Shown here one piece after another: positions 9,719 to 18,291 of a DNA stretch of 64,000 bases. The notes below the pieces were generated by a model, which saw only the letters and a list, made by a program, of their open reading frames with translations, was not told where the DNA came from and did not search any database. This DNA comes from Atlantibacter hermannii (GTDB taxonomy: Bacteria > Pseudomonadota > Gammaproteobacteria > Enterobacterales > Enterobacteriaceae): assembly GCA_900635495.1 (NCBI GenBank), contig LR134136.1, forward strand, positions 3,100,001-3,164,000. Reading direction: 5' to 3'. Each line of letters opens with the position of its first letter. Position 1 is the first letter of the stretch. Position numbers and translations under genes: made by a program.

Positions 9719-10953
9719 GATTTCCCCTGAGGATAATGGGCCACGCCGCGGTAGACGCGGCTGAAAAGCGGATTGCGGCAGGGCTCGTAGACCATTTCCA
9801 CCGGGTTATCGGCATCCCAGACAATAAAGTCGGCGACGAATCCGGCGGCGAGTTGGCCGTGGGTGCGTTGACGGCCCAGCGCCTGCGCGGCATGACGCGT
9901 TACGCCAGCCCAGGCTTCTTCCGGTGTGAGTCCAAACTGTACACAGGCCATATTCATCGCCAGATGCAGGCTGGCAAACGGGCTGGTACCGGGATTGATA
10001 TCGGTGGCGACAGCCATGGGCACATGATGGCGGCGTAACAGATCCACCGGCGGACGCCGGGTTTCCCGAAGAAAATAGAATGCGCCGGGAAGCAACACCG
10101 CGACCGTTCCCGCCTGGCGCAGCGCCAGCACGCCTTCTTCATCCAGATATTCAATATGATCCGCCGACAGGCCGTGATACTTCCCGACCAGCACTGAACC
10201 GCCCAGTGGCGAAAGTTGTTCGACATGCCCTTTTACCGGGATGCCGAGCGCCTGCGCGGCGGCAAATACCCGCTCGGTTTGCGCCAGGTTAAAGCCGACG
10301 TTTTCGCAAAACACATCCACCGCCTCAAACAGGTTCTGCGACCAGAGCGTGGGTAAGAGTGTTTCGCACACGTAGTGGATGTACCCGTCCGGGTCGCCTT
10401 TCCATTCAGGCGGCGTGGCGTGCGCGGCCAGTAAGGTGGTGGCGATCTCCACCGGATGGCTCTCCGCCAGCTGTCGCGCCACCTGGAGCATCTTTTGTTC
10501 CGCGTCCAGGTTCAGCCCGTAGCCTGATTTCACTTCGAGGGTGGTTACCCCTTCGCGCATTAATGCAGCCAGCCGTCGTTGCGCCTGCTGCTGCAATTGC
10601 CCGGCAGAGGCGGCGCGGGTCGCGTTCACAGTGGCGTTGATGCCGCCGCCCTGAGCGCTGATTTGCTGATAGGAGACGCCGTTAAGCCGCTGTTCCCATT
10701 CCCGGGCGCGGTTCCCGCCGTAAACCAGATGCGTGTGGCAATCGATGAGTCCGGGCGTCACCAGGCGTCCCTGGAGGTCGATAACTTCATTGCCAGAAGG
10801 ATTCAGCGCGGGAGTGACAGCGGCAATCCGATCCCCGCGAACGATAATATCGTGATGCTCCAGCAGTCCGTAAGGCGTGTTGTTGGCCGGGTTTAGCGTG
10901 GCGAGCCGCCCGTTGCGCCAGATAACATCACCGGGAAGAAGGGTAAAAGTCAT
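9715..10953 (-). CDS. hutI: Imidazolonepropionase
   Basis: Metal-dependent amidohydrolase opening the imidazolone propionate ring to N-formimidoylglutamate, third step of histidine degradation. It has 412 residues and is intact. Amidohydrolase signatures are GRLVTPGLIDCHTHLVYGG (metal-binding HxH at about 78-80), LLAAHATPPEW, VKGHVEQLSPLGG and ATDINPGTSP (metal aspartate). First gene of the hutIGC operon; the stop overlaps the hutG start (ATGA). Shine-Dalgarno is weak. A HutC-type motif lies 20 nt upstream of the start. Confidence 0.96.
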   Translation of the reverse strand: MTFTLLPGDVIWRNGRLATLNPANNTPYGLLEHHDIIVRGDRIAAVTPALNPSGNEVIDLQGRLVTPGLIDCHTHLVYGGNRAREWEQRLNGVSYQQISAQGGGINATVNATRAASAGQLQQQAQRRLAALMREGVTTLEVKSGYGLNLDAEQKMLQVARQLAESHPVEIATTLLAAHATPPEWKGDPDGYIHYVCETLLPTLWSQNLFEAVDVFCENVGFNLAQTERVFAAAQALGIPVKGHVEQLSPLGGSVLVGKYHGLSADHIEYLDEEGVLALRQAGTVAVLLPGAFYFLRETRRPPVDLLRRHHVPMAVATDINPGTSPFASLHLAMNMACVQFGLTPEEAWAGVTRHAAQALGRQRTHGQLAAGFVADFIVWDADNPVEMVYEPCRNPLFSRVYRGVAHYPQGKS

Positions 10954-10972
10954 GATGTTCGCTTGTCATGGG

Positions 10973-10983
10973 TTGTCTATACA
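10973..10983. promoter_or_regulatory. Putative HutC operator upstream of hutIGC
   Basis: TTGTCTATACA is the exact reverse complement of the 11-mer in front of hutU, and sits between the hutI start and its presumed promoter. This supports joint repression of both hut operons by HutC. Confidence 0.65.
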
Positions 10984-11148
10984 TTTATTGGCATGCTCGC
11001 CGGGTTGTCAACCTGCCCGCGCTTTTCAGGTCACGAAAGCGCGGATAAAAATAACTTTTTAGCGCTTTAGCTTCCCGTTTTCGTCAAGTTAGGTTAAAAA
11101 AGCAGGCTATTTCGATCCTCATCCTTTTTACTCAGCAAGGAGCATCCC

Positions 11149-12454
11149 TTGAACACATTTTCGGTTTCCCGTCTGGCGCTGGCTTTTGCCTTTGGCGTGA
11201 CACTGACCGCCTGTAGCTCAACGCCGCCGGACCAACTGCCGTCCGAGCAGACTGCGCCAGGCACGGCATCGCGTCCAGTCCTGTCCGCTGATGAAGCACA
11301 GAACTTTGTCGCCTCACGCTATTTCTCCTCGCTGGACCCGAATGCGGCACCCTGGTCGCCACCCGGATCACAATTCCAGCCCAGCCTAACTTTGTGGTTG
11401 GCCCGGCAGGCACCGCAGGCGTGACGCACACCACCATTCAGGCGGCGGTGGACGCGGCCATTATCAAGCACACCAGCTCACGTCAGTACATCGCGATTAT
11501 GCCGGGTACCTATGAGGGCACCGTGTATATTCCCGCCTCGTCCGGCAGCGTGACGCTGTATGGTTTGGGTGAAAACCCGGCCGATGTGAAAATCGGCGCG
11601 GCGCTGGATTCAGAAATGGATCGCACCGCCTGGCGTCATACGGTTAACCCGTCAGGCAAATATATGCCGGGCAAACCGGCGTGGTACATGTTCGATAACT
11701 GCCAGAACCGTCGCGAGGCCACTGTCGGCCTGATGTGCTCCGCTGTCGTGTGGTCGCAGAACAATGGATTGCAGCTGCAAAACCTGACCATCGAAAACAA
11801 TCTGGGCGATAGCGTGGACGCGGGCAATCACCAGGCGGTCGCGCTGCGTAATGACGGCGACAAAGTGCAAATCGATAAAGTGAACATTCTGGGCGCCAGA
11901 ACACCTTTTTCGTGACCAACAGCGATTTGCAAAACCGCATGGTCAACAACCGTCAGACCCGTACGCTGGTGACCAACAGCTACGTTGAAGGCGATGTGGA
12001 TCTGGTTGCTGGTCGTGGCGCGGTGGTGTTCGACAACACCGAGTTCCGTGTGGTGAATTCCCGCACCCAGCAGGAAGGCTATGTGTTTGCGCCTGCCACC
12101 CCGCCAAACATCTGGTACGGTTTCCTGGCGATTAACAGCCGCTTCGTGGCAAGCGGTGACGGCGTCGCACAACTGGGCCGCGCCTGGGATATCGAAGCGT
12201 CTGAAAACGGCTATACCGCTAACCAGACCTCAAACGGCCAGGTCGTGATCCGCGACAGCGTGATTAATGAAGGCTTTAACAAGGCGAAACCCTGGGGCGA
12301 TGCGCTGGGTTCAAAACGTCCTTTCGCGGGCAACACCGGTACGATGGCGAACGATAAACTGCAGCGCGAGTTGAACGACAATAACTTCAACCGCATGTGG
12401 GAATACAACAACCGCGGTCTGGGCAGCCAGGTGGTTGCTGAGCCGAAGCAGTAA
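11149..12454 (+). pseudogene. ybhC: YbhC outer-membrane lipoprotein (pectinesterase-fold acyl-CoA thioesterase), two deletions
   Basis: Beta-helix protein of the pectin methylesterase fold; the E. coli protein is an outer-membrane lipoprotein with acyl-CoA thioesterase activity. TTG start with AAGGAGC upstream. The signal peptide ends in the lipobox LTAC (lipidated Cys22). Two bases are missing: at 11359-11360 (restores APWSPTRITIPAQPNFVVGPAGT) and at 11894 (restores ILGRQNTFFVTNSD). Family blocks WSQNNGLQLQNLTIEN, SYVEGDVDLVAGRGAVVFDN and MWEYNNRG are present. Corrected length is about 435 residues against 427 in E. coli. Confidence 0.88.
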
Positions 12455-12461
12455 TAAAAAA

Positions 12462-12520
12462 GGCGCATACACGATGCGCCTGATGATCCGGCGGACAGCA
12501 CTGCGCTGTCCGCTTTTTTT
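12462..12520. terminator. Paired terminator hairpins between ybhC and pgl
   Basis: Two stems: GGCGCAT/ATGCGCC (12462-12480), preceded by an A-run and so U-tailed on the minus strand, terminating pgl; and GCGGACAGC/GCTGTCCGC (12491-12513) followed by T7, terminating ybhC. A convergent bidirectional arrangement. Confidence 0.88.
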
Positions 12521-12526
12521 ATGCCC

Positions 12527-13522
12527 TTAACGGGCGTCGATCACTACCCACATCGGGCCCTGGCCCACGGCATAGCGGCCAACATCGCGCAACAATCCCT
12601 GCGCCCCTTCGATAGCATGAACCGAAATATGGTGCGATTTCTGTCCGGCGGCGATCAGGAACTTCCCGCTGTGATCGATATTAAATCCACGCGGCTGGGT
12701 TTCAGTTGGGTGGAAACCTTCCACTGCCAGTACGCTACCATCTTCCGATACGCTGAATACCGTCACGATGCTGGCGGTACGATCGCAGGTGTATAAGTGG
12801 CGGCCATCCGGGGTGATATGAATATCCGCAGCCCAACGGGTGTCGGCAAAATCCGGCGGCATGATATCCAGCGTCTGGATGCACTCGATTTTGCCATTGG
12901 GAGAATTCAGCGCCCACACGTCCACGGTGCCGTTCAGTTCATTGACGCTGTACGCAAACTGATGGTTAGGATGGAAAGCCATATGGCGCGGACCTGCGCC
13001 TTCTACCGTGGTCAGTTCCGCCGGGGTTTGCGCGACCAGCTTGCCGTCATCGCTCACCGTAAACAGGCAGATGCGATCCTGCTTCAGGGCTGGCACCAGC
13101 AGGGTGCGGTTATCCGGGGAAATATTGGCCGAGTGGCAACCATCCAGCCCTTCAACCACATCCACCACCTTGCCAGGGATGCCATCATTGAGCGGCGTCA
13201 CGCTGACACAGCCCGCGCCGTAAGAGCCGCTGAACAGGAATTTGCCCTGATGATCGGTGGAAATATGGGTCGGGCTGCCCGGCAGCGCGGCTTCCGCTTC
13301 AAAGGTCAATGTACCCTCGTCCGGGGAAATACGGTAGGTTATAACGCGAAATTCAGGACGCACGCCAACGTAGAGATAACGCTTGTCGGGGCTGATCACC
13401 ATCGGCTGCACCTGGCCTGGTACATCGACCACCTGCAACAGCGTGAGCTCGCCCGTTGGATTAAGACGCCAGACGTGGATCTGCTGGCTTTCCGGGCTGG
13501 CGGTATAAACGGTTTGTTTCAT
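12527..13522 (-). CDS. pgl: 6-phosphogluconolactonase (beta-propeller type)
   Basis: Hydrolyses 6-phosphogluconolactone in the pentose phosphate pathway. A seven-bladed propeller protein, 331 residues, the E. coli length. The start is ATG 13522 (MKQTVYTASPESQQIHVW) with AAAGGAG 6 nt upstream; an in-frame upstream start is not needed. Visible blocks are YVGVRPEFRV, LDGCHSANISPDNRTL, GAGPRHMAFHPN and DTRWAADIHITPDGRHLY. Convergent with ybhC. Confidence 0.96.
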   Translation of the reverse strand: MKQTVYTASPESQQIHVWRLNPTGELTLLQVVDVPGQVQPMVISPDKRYLYVGVRPEFRVITYRISPDEGTLTFEAEAALPGSPTHISTDHQGKFLFSGSYGAGCVSVTPLNDGIPGKVVDVVEGLDGCHSANISPDNRTLLVPALKQDRICLFTVSDDGKLVAQTPAELTTVEGAGPRHMAFHPNHQFAYSVNELNGTVDVWALNSPNGKIECIQTLDIMPPDFADTRWAADIHITPDGRHLYTCDRTASIVTVFSVSEDGSVLAVEGFHPTETQPRGFNIDHSGKFLIAAGQKSHHISVHAIEGAQGLLRDVGRYAVGQGPMWVVIDAR

Positions 13523-13675
13523 GAATACTCCTTTCCTCACGTGAGCGTTAAGTCTTCAAAAGGGTAGCGCGTTTTAACGCGATGTGCCGAAGGCGAAACG
13601 GTGATTTTGACCCGAGGCGGATGCGGTGTACCATCAACCGCACATTTCGGAACAATACATAACGGGAATCTGCCC

Positions 13676-14494
13676 ATGCGCTATCGTGTCATCGCCCTTG
13701 ATTTAGATGGAACCCTGCTTACGCCGCAAAAGACCATTTTGCCGGAATCGCTCGAGGCGATAAAACGGGCGCGCGAAGCGGGATATCAGGTGCTGATTGT
13801 GACCGGTCGCCATCATGTCGCCATTCATCCTTTTTATCAGGCGCTGGCGCTGGATACACCTGCTATTTGTTGCAATGGCACTTATTTGTATGATTATCAT
13901 GCAAAAAATGTCATTTCTTCCAGTCCCATGCCCGCCCCGCAAGCACAAGAGTTAATTGATTTACTGGAAACTCATCAGATTCACGGACTGATGTACGTGG
14001 ATGACGCGATGCTGTATCAGTTGCCGACCGGCCATGTTTTGCGTACGGAAAACTGGGCACGCAGCCTGCCCGCCCACCAGCGTCCGGTCTTTTTACAGGT
14101 GCCTTCCCTGCGTGACGCTGCGTCTCAGGCCAACGCCATCTGGAAATTCGCCCTCACCGACGAAAATATCGACCGTCTGCATGAAGTGGTGGCGCACATT
14201 GAAAAAGCGTTCGGCTTCGCCTGCGAATGGTCGTGGCACGACCAGGTGGACGTGGCGCTGGCAGGCAACAGCAAAGGCAACCGGCTGGCGGAATGGTTGG
14301 CCTCACAGGGCATGACCATGCAGGATGTGGTGGCGTTTGGTGATAACTATAACGATTTAAGTATGCTGGAACGCGCCGGCCTCGGCATCGCCATGGGCAA
14401 TGCCGATCGGGCCATTCAGGATCGCGTCAGTACGGTGATTGGTCCTAATACCGAGCCGAGCATCGCCAACGCGATCTATCAGTATCTGCTGTGA
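13676..14494 (+). CDS. ybhA: YbhA, HAD-superfamily (Cof-type) sugar-phosphate / pyridoxal-phosphate phosphatase
   Basis: 272 residues, the E. coli length. The HAD motif I DLDGTLL lies at residues 8-14, the motif II threonine in VTGRHH, the motif III lysine in GNSKGNRL, and motif IV FGDNYNDLSM. The C2-type cap lies between motifs II and III. E. coli YbhA dephosphorylates pyridoxal phosphate and some sugar phosphates. ATG 13676 aligns with the family start; the upstream in-frame extension to 13601 is not conserved sequence. Convergent with modC, whose stop lies immediately next to it. Confidence 0.93.
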   Translation: MRYRVIALDLDGTLLTPQKTILPESLEAIKRAREAGYQVLIVTGRHHVAIHPFYQALALDTPAICCNGTYLYDYHAKNVISSSPMPAPQAQELIDLLETHQIHGLMYVDDAMLYQLPTGHVLRTENWARSLPAHQRPVFLQVPSLRDAASQANAIWKFALTDENIDRLHEVVAHIEKAFGFACEWSWHDQVDVALAGNSKGNRLAEWLASQGMTMQDVVAFGDNYNDLSMLERAGLGIAMGNADRAIQDRVSTVIGPNTEPSIANAIYQYLL

Positions 14495-15553
14495 TCAGGC
14501 GGCAATCGACACGCTTTTAATCTGCGCGTAAAGCCACTGGCCCGGTTTGATACTCAGTTCATCCCGCGCCCAGGGGCTGATACGCGCCCACAGGGTCCGG
14601 GTGCCGATATCCAGTTGCACTTCCACCTGGCCATCATCATCCAGCAGATTAACCACTTTCGCCCGCAAGACGTTTCGGATGCTGCTGTTGAGCGGTGGCT
14701 GCAGCACCAGCGAGACATCTGAGGCCTGAATGCGGATCCGCAGCGCCGACTGCAGGGGCTTATCAATGCGGTTAACCCATATATGCTGATCGCCAAGCGC
14801 CAGCGCGGTCATGGCGTAATGGGGATGGTGCTCCAGTACGCTCACGCGCAGTACGCTGCTTTGCTGCTCGCGCGGCAGCCAGGGATGCATAACAGGGCTG
14901 CTCCATACCGATTCCAGACTGCCGAACGCTTTCACGCCGCCGTTATCCAGCACCAGCACGTTATCAGCAAGCTGGACAATCTCTTCCAGCGAGTGGCTCA
15001 CATACAGCATAGGGGTTTGAATTTCCCGCGCCAGCCGCTGGAGATACGCCAGCAGTTCGCGCTTACGCGGAATATCCAGCGATGCCAGCGGTTCGTCCAG
15101 GAGCAGCAGTTCCGGCGCAGTTAACAGCGCCCGGCCAATGGCCACACGCTGCTTTTCCCCGCCGGACAGCGAACCGGGAAGCCGGTTCAGTAGAGGTTCA
15201 ATACCTAACAGCGCCACCAGTTTATCGAACTGCCCTGACATAGACTTCGCCATGCCGTAGCGCAGGTTGCCGCTGACTTTGTAATGCGGGAAAAGCCGCG
15301 CGTCCTGGAAGACGTAGCCAACCCGGCGCTTTTCAGGCGGCAGAAAAATGTGTTGTTCCGCATCGCTGAGAACCCGATCGTTAAGGACGATGCGTCCGGA
15401 GTCCGGGCGGGTCAGGCCGCTGATGGCGTTAATCAGTGACGTTTTACCCGCCCCAGAGACGCCAAATATCGCCGTTACGCCCTGCCCCGGCAGGTTCTCG
15501 TTTATATTCAGATGGTGATTGCCCAGCGTCTGGCGAAAATTGAGTTCCAGCAT
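14495..15553 (-). CDS. modC: Molybdate ABC transporter ATP-binding protein
   Basis: ATPase subunit of the high-affinity molybdate importer. Walker A GVSGAGKTS at about 33-41, Q-loop VFQDARLFPHY, signature LSGGEKQRVAIGRALL, Walker B LLLLDEPLASLD and H-loop YVSHSLEE are all present. The C-terminal region (about 285-352) is the molybdate-binding Mop/TOBE-like domain. 352 residues, as in E. coli. The ATG follows the modB stop by 2 nt, completing modABC. Confidence 0.97.
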   Translation of the reverse strand: MLELNFRQTLGNHHLNINENLPGQGVTAIFGVSGAGKTSLINAISGLTRPDSGRIVLNDRVLSDAEQHIFLPPEKRRVGYVFQDARLFPHYKVSGNLRYGMAKSMSGQFDKLVALLGIEPLLNRLPGSLSGGEKQRVAIGRALLTAPELLLLDEPLASLDIPRKRELLAYLQRLAREIQTPMLYVSHSLEEIVQLADNVLVLDNGGVKAFGSLESVWSSPVMHPWLPREQQSSVLRVSVLEHHPHYAMTALALGDQHIWVNRIDKPLQSALRIRIQASDVSLVLQPPLNSSIRNVLRAKVVNLLDDDGQVEVQLDIGTRTLWARISPWARDELSIKPGQWLYAQIKSVSIAA

Positions 15554-15555
15554 GA

Positions 15556-16245
15556 TCAGTTCCCCATTCGCTTACGGCTGATTCGGGCAAGCCACTCGGC
15601 TACCATCAAGGACATCACCGCCAGCACGATGGAAATCAGGCATAACCGTGCCGCCGCGCTTTCGCCGCCCGGCGTCTGGATCAGGGTATACATGGCTGAG
15701 GGAATGGTGCGGGTTTCGCCCGGGATGTTGGATACGAAAGTGATGGTCGCGCCAAATTCTCCCAATGAACGGGCGAACGCCAGTACAGTACCGGCAATAA
15801 TGCCGGGGAGCGTCAGCGGCAAGGTAATGGTTAAAAACACCCGCCAGCGCCCAGCCCCAAGCGTACGCGCCGCCTGCTCCAGCTTTAAATCTACCGCTTC
15901 CAGCGCCAGGCGAATTGCGCGGACCATCAGCGGAAAAGACATGACGCCTGCGGCCAGTACGGCCCCGCGCCAGCTAAAGGCAAACGTGATGCCGAACCAG
16001 TCGTAGAGCCAGCTGCCGATGATGCCGCGCCGTCCCATTGCCACCAGCAATAAATAGCCGACCACGACGGGCGGGAGCACCAGCGGTAGATGGATCAGGC
16101 TGTCAAACAGCGATTTGCCCGGGAAGGTGCATCGCACCAGCACCCAGGCACAGAGGATCCCGAAGGGCAAACTGATTAATACTGCAATCGATGAGACTTT
16201 GAGGCTCAGCAACACGGCCTGCCATTCGGGTTCCGTTAAGATCAT
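15556..16245 (-). CDS. modB: Molybdate ABC transporter permease
   Basis: Inner-membrane permease, 229 residues, with about five hydrophobic segments. The cytoplasmic EAA loop EQAARTLGAGRWRVFLTITLP, which contacts ModC, lies at about 142-162. The ATG shares a base with the modA stop (TAATG), so translation is coupled. Confidence 0.97.
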   Translation of the reverse strand: MILTEPEWQAVLLSLKVSSIAVLISLPFGILCAWVLVRCTFPGKSLFDSLIHLPLVLPPVVVGYLLLVAMGRRGIIGSWLYDWFGITFAFSWRGAVLAAGVMSFPLMVRAIRLALEAVDLKLEQAARTLGAGRWRVFLTITLPLTLPGIIAGTVLAFARSLGEFGATITFVSNIPGETRTIPSAMYTLIQTPGGESAAARLCLISIVLAVMSLMVAEWLARISRKRMGN

Positions 16246-17018
16246 TAGTGAGTCGTGAATCCGTATTGTTTAAAAATCGCCGCAGCCTGCGGCCCTTGCA
16301 GATAATCGTAAAATGCCGTGACCTGCGCATTATGATGCCCGTCGACTATCGCCATCGGGTATTCCACTTTCTTGTGCGAGCCTTCCGGGAAAGTGCCGAC
16401 AACCTTTACACCTTTGCTCGCCACCGCGTCAGAACCATAGACGATACCCAGCGGCGCTTCATGACGCTCAACCAGCGCCAGCGCGCCGCGAACATCTTCA
16501 GCCGGGGCCAGGCTCGGGCTGACTTTATCCCACGCGCCGAGTTTTTGCAGCGCCTCTTTGGCATAAATGCCAGCCGGTACGTGTTCCGGATCGCCCACCG
16601 CCAGACGTCCACCTTTTAACAGGCTCTGCCAGTCGGTTTTATCGTTAATGGTAATATCACCCTGTTTACTCTCTTTTGGCGCGATCACCACCAGGCTGTT
16701 ACCCAGCAGCGTTTTCCGGCTCGCGGCATCAATGGACTTTTTCTCGTTGGCGTAATCCATCCACTTCTGGTCGGCGGAAATAAACAGATCCGCAGGCGCA
16801 CCGGCTTCGATTTGCCGCGCCAGCGTCGACGAGGACGCGAAAGAAGAGACCACGTCCACCTGTTTCTCTTTTTTATACCGGGCCGCGATATCCTGCATCG
16901 CGTTGGTCAGGGACGCCGCTGCAAAGACCGTGATCTTTCCGTCAGCTGCCAGAGCCTGAGCCGCCAGACCGCAGGACAGCGCAATCACTGCCGTCAATTG
17001 AAACCATTTTTTAGCCAT
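16245..17018 (-). CDS. modA: Periplasmic molybdate-binding protein
   Basis: Solute-binding protein for molybdate/tungstate. The Sec signal peptide ends after AAQALA; the mature protein begins ADGKITVFAAASLTNAM, with the oxyanion-binding AASLT motif. Further binding-site regions are SFASSSTLARQIEAGAPADLFISAD and VGDPEHVPAGIYAKEAL. ATG 17018 is preferred because GGAGAAG lies 4 nt upstream; the longer form from 17030 would include this ribosome-binding site. Corrected length is 257 residues, as in E. coli. Confidence 0.96.
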   Translation of the reverse strand: MAKKWFQLTAVIALSCGLAAQALAADGKITVFAAASLTNAMQDIAARYKKEKQVDVVSSFASSSTLARQIEAGAPADLFISADQKWMDYANEKKSIDAASRKTLLGNSLVVIAPKESKQGDITINDKTDWQSLLKGGRLAVGDPEHVPAGIYAKEALQKLGAWDKVSPSLAPAEDVRGALALVERHEAPLGIVYGSDAVASKGVKVVGTFPEGSHKKVEYPMAIVDGHHNAQVTAFYDYLQGPQAAAIFKQYGFTTH

Positions 17019-17037
17019 GTGCTTCTCCATTGAGCAT

Positions 17038-17061
17038 CGTTATGTAATCGACAATATAACG
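17038..17061. promoter_or_regulatory. ModE operator of modABC
   Basis: Inverted repeat CGTTATGT...ATATAACG spanning 24 bp, 20 nt upstream of the modA start. In reverse complement it agrees with the E. coli modA operator except for a two-base difference in the centre, as I recall that sequence. Molybdate-bound ModE, encoded in this window, represses modABC from such a site. Confidence 0.85.
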
Positions 17062-17120
17062 GTGCACATCAGATTTTCATAGCATTAATCGGCAAAACGA
17101 GGAGGGACTTGAGAGCAAAA

Positions 17121-17139
17121 CGCCCGGATAAACCGGGCG
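17121..17139 (-). terminator. Terminator of acrZ
   Basis: Stem CGCCCGG/CCGGGCG with a 5-nt loop; on the minus strand it is followed by TTTTGC. It lies 8 nt beyond the acrZ stop. Confidence 0.8.
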
Positions 17140-17147
17140 CTGAGGAA

Positions 17148-17297
17148 TCAGTGTTGCTGTTTTGAGCGGTCTTTATGACCAACAGAGGAGAAGACGTTAA
17201 AGACTTCACCCAGGCCATAAATCAAACCCAGGATGATGGCCATCACCACGGGCACCATGATTACGGCAAATACCAGACTTTTCAACAACTCTAACAT
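17148..17297 (-). CDS. acrZ: AcrZ, small membrane partner of the AcrB multidrug pump
   Basis: A 49-residue protein (MLELLKSLVFAVIMVPVVMA...) identical in length to E. coli AcrZ (YbhT), which binds AcrB and alters its substrate range. One transmembrane helix at about residues 8-29, followed by a short charged tail ending KDRSKQQH. GGAGG lies 5 nt before the ATG. It sits between modA and modE, divergent from modE, and in E. coli is linked to ModE control. Easily missed because of its size. Confidence 0.93.
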   Translation of the reverse strand: MLELLKSLVFAVIMVPVVMAIILGLIYGLGEVFNVFSSVGHKDRSKQQH

Positions 17298-17422
17298 GGT
17301 AGCCTCCAGATTACAGGGAGCGTTATTTTAACCGCCCTCATAAAAAACGCACTCTCCTTTTTGTGCCATTTGCGTCGCCGCCTGGCTTTCAGTCACAATA
17401 CCCTTTTCTCAAGGAGCCGGTC

Positions 17423-18214
17423 ATGCAAGCGGAAATTCTACTCACTCTTAAACTCCAGCAACGCCTGTTTGCCGATCCAAGACGTATCGCACTGCTTAAA
17501 CAAATAGAGCATACCGGTTCAATTAGCCAGGGCGCTAAGCTTGCTAACATTAGCTACAAAAGCGCCTGGGACGCCATTAATGAGATGAACCAGTTGAGCG
17601 AACAGCCGCTGGTAGACCGGGCGACCGGCGGCAAAGGCGGCGGCGGCGCGAGCGTCACCCACTACGGTAAACGCCTGATCCAGCTTTACGATTTGCTGGG
17701 GCAAATCCAGCAAAAAGCCTTTGATGTGCTGAGCGATGACAGCCTGCCGTTAGACAGCCTGCTGGCGGCGATATCGCGGTTTTCCTTGCAAACCAGCGCC
17801 CGCAATCAGTGGTTCGGCACTATCACCCAACGCGATCGTCACTCGGTGCAGGAGCATATCACCGTGCTGCTGGCGGATGGCGTTACCAGGCTAAATGCCG
17901 CGCTCACCTCGCAAAGCGCGGAGCGCCTTGGGCTGGACAAGGGCCGGGAAGTCCTGATTTTGTTAAAAGCGCCCTGGGTGCAGATAACCCGCGATGCGCG
18001 CCAGGCTGCGGATGCGGATAATCAGTTACGAGGCGTAATTAGCGAAATTCAGCACGCAGCCGATCACAGTGAAGTGGTCGTGACCGTCGCGGGCGGGCAA
18101 CGGGTCTGCGCCACCCTGACCGCTGAACAGACTGCCGCTCTTAATCCAGAAGAAGGTGCTGAGGTTACAGCATTTTTTAATGCCGATTCGCTGATTGTCG
18201 CCACGCTCTGCTAA
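17423..18214 (+). CDS. modE: Molybdate-responsive transcriptional regulator ModE
   Basis: 263 residues. The N-terminal winged helix with ISQGAKLANISYKSAWDAINEMN at about 35-57 and the RATGGKGGGGA wing/linker is followed by two Mop domains (about 125-190 and 195-262) that bind molybdate. ATG 17423 has AAGGAG 7 nt upstream and aligns with the E. coli start. Upstream of and in the same direction as modF, with 77 nt between. Confidence 0.96.
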   Translation: MQAEILLTLKLQQRLFADPRRIALLKQIEHTGSISQGAKLANISYKSAWDAINEMNQLSEQPLVDRATGGKGGGGASVTHYGKRLIQLYDLLGQIQQKAFDVLSDDSLPLDSLLAAISRFSLQTSARNQWFGTITQRDRHSVQEHITVLLADGVTRLNAALTSQSAERLGLDKGREVLILLKAPWVQITRDARQAADADNQLRGVISEIQHAADHSEVVVTVAGGQRVCATLTAEQTAALNPEEGAEVTAFFNADSLIVATLC

Positions 18215-18291
18215 AACACGGAGTCCGGTTGACAATTCCGGGCGCGCGACGTATCCCTGAAGCCTGTTTGCTGCAAAAAATGGGATAACAC

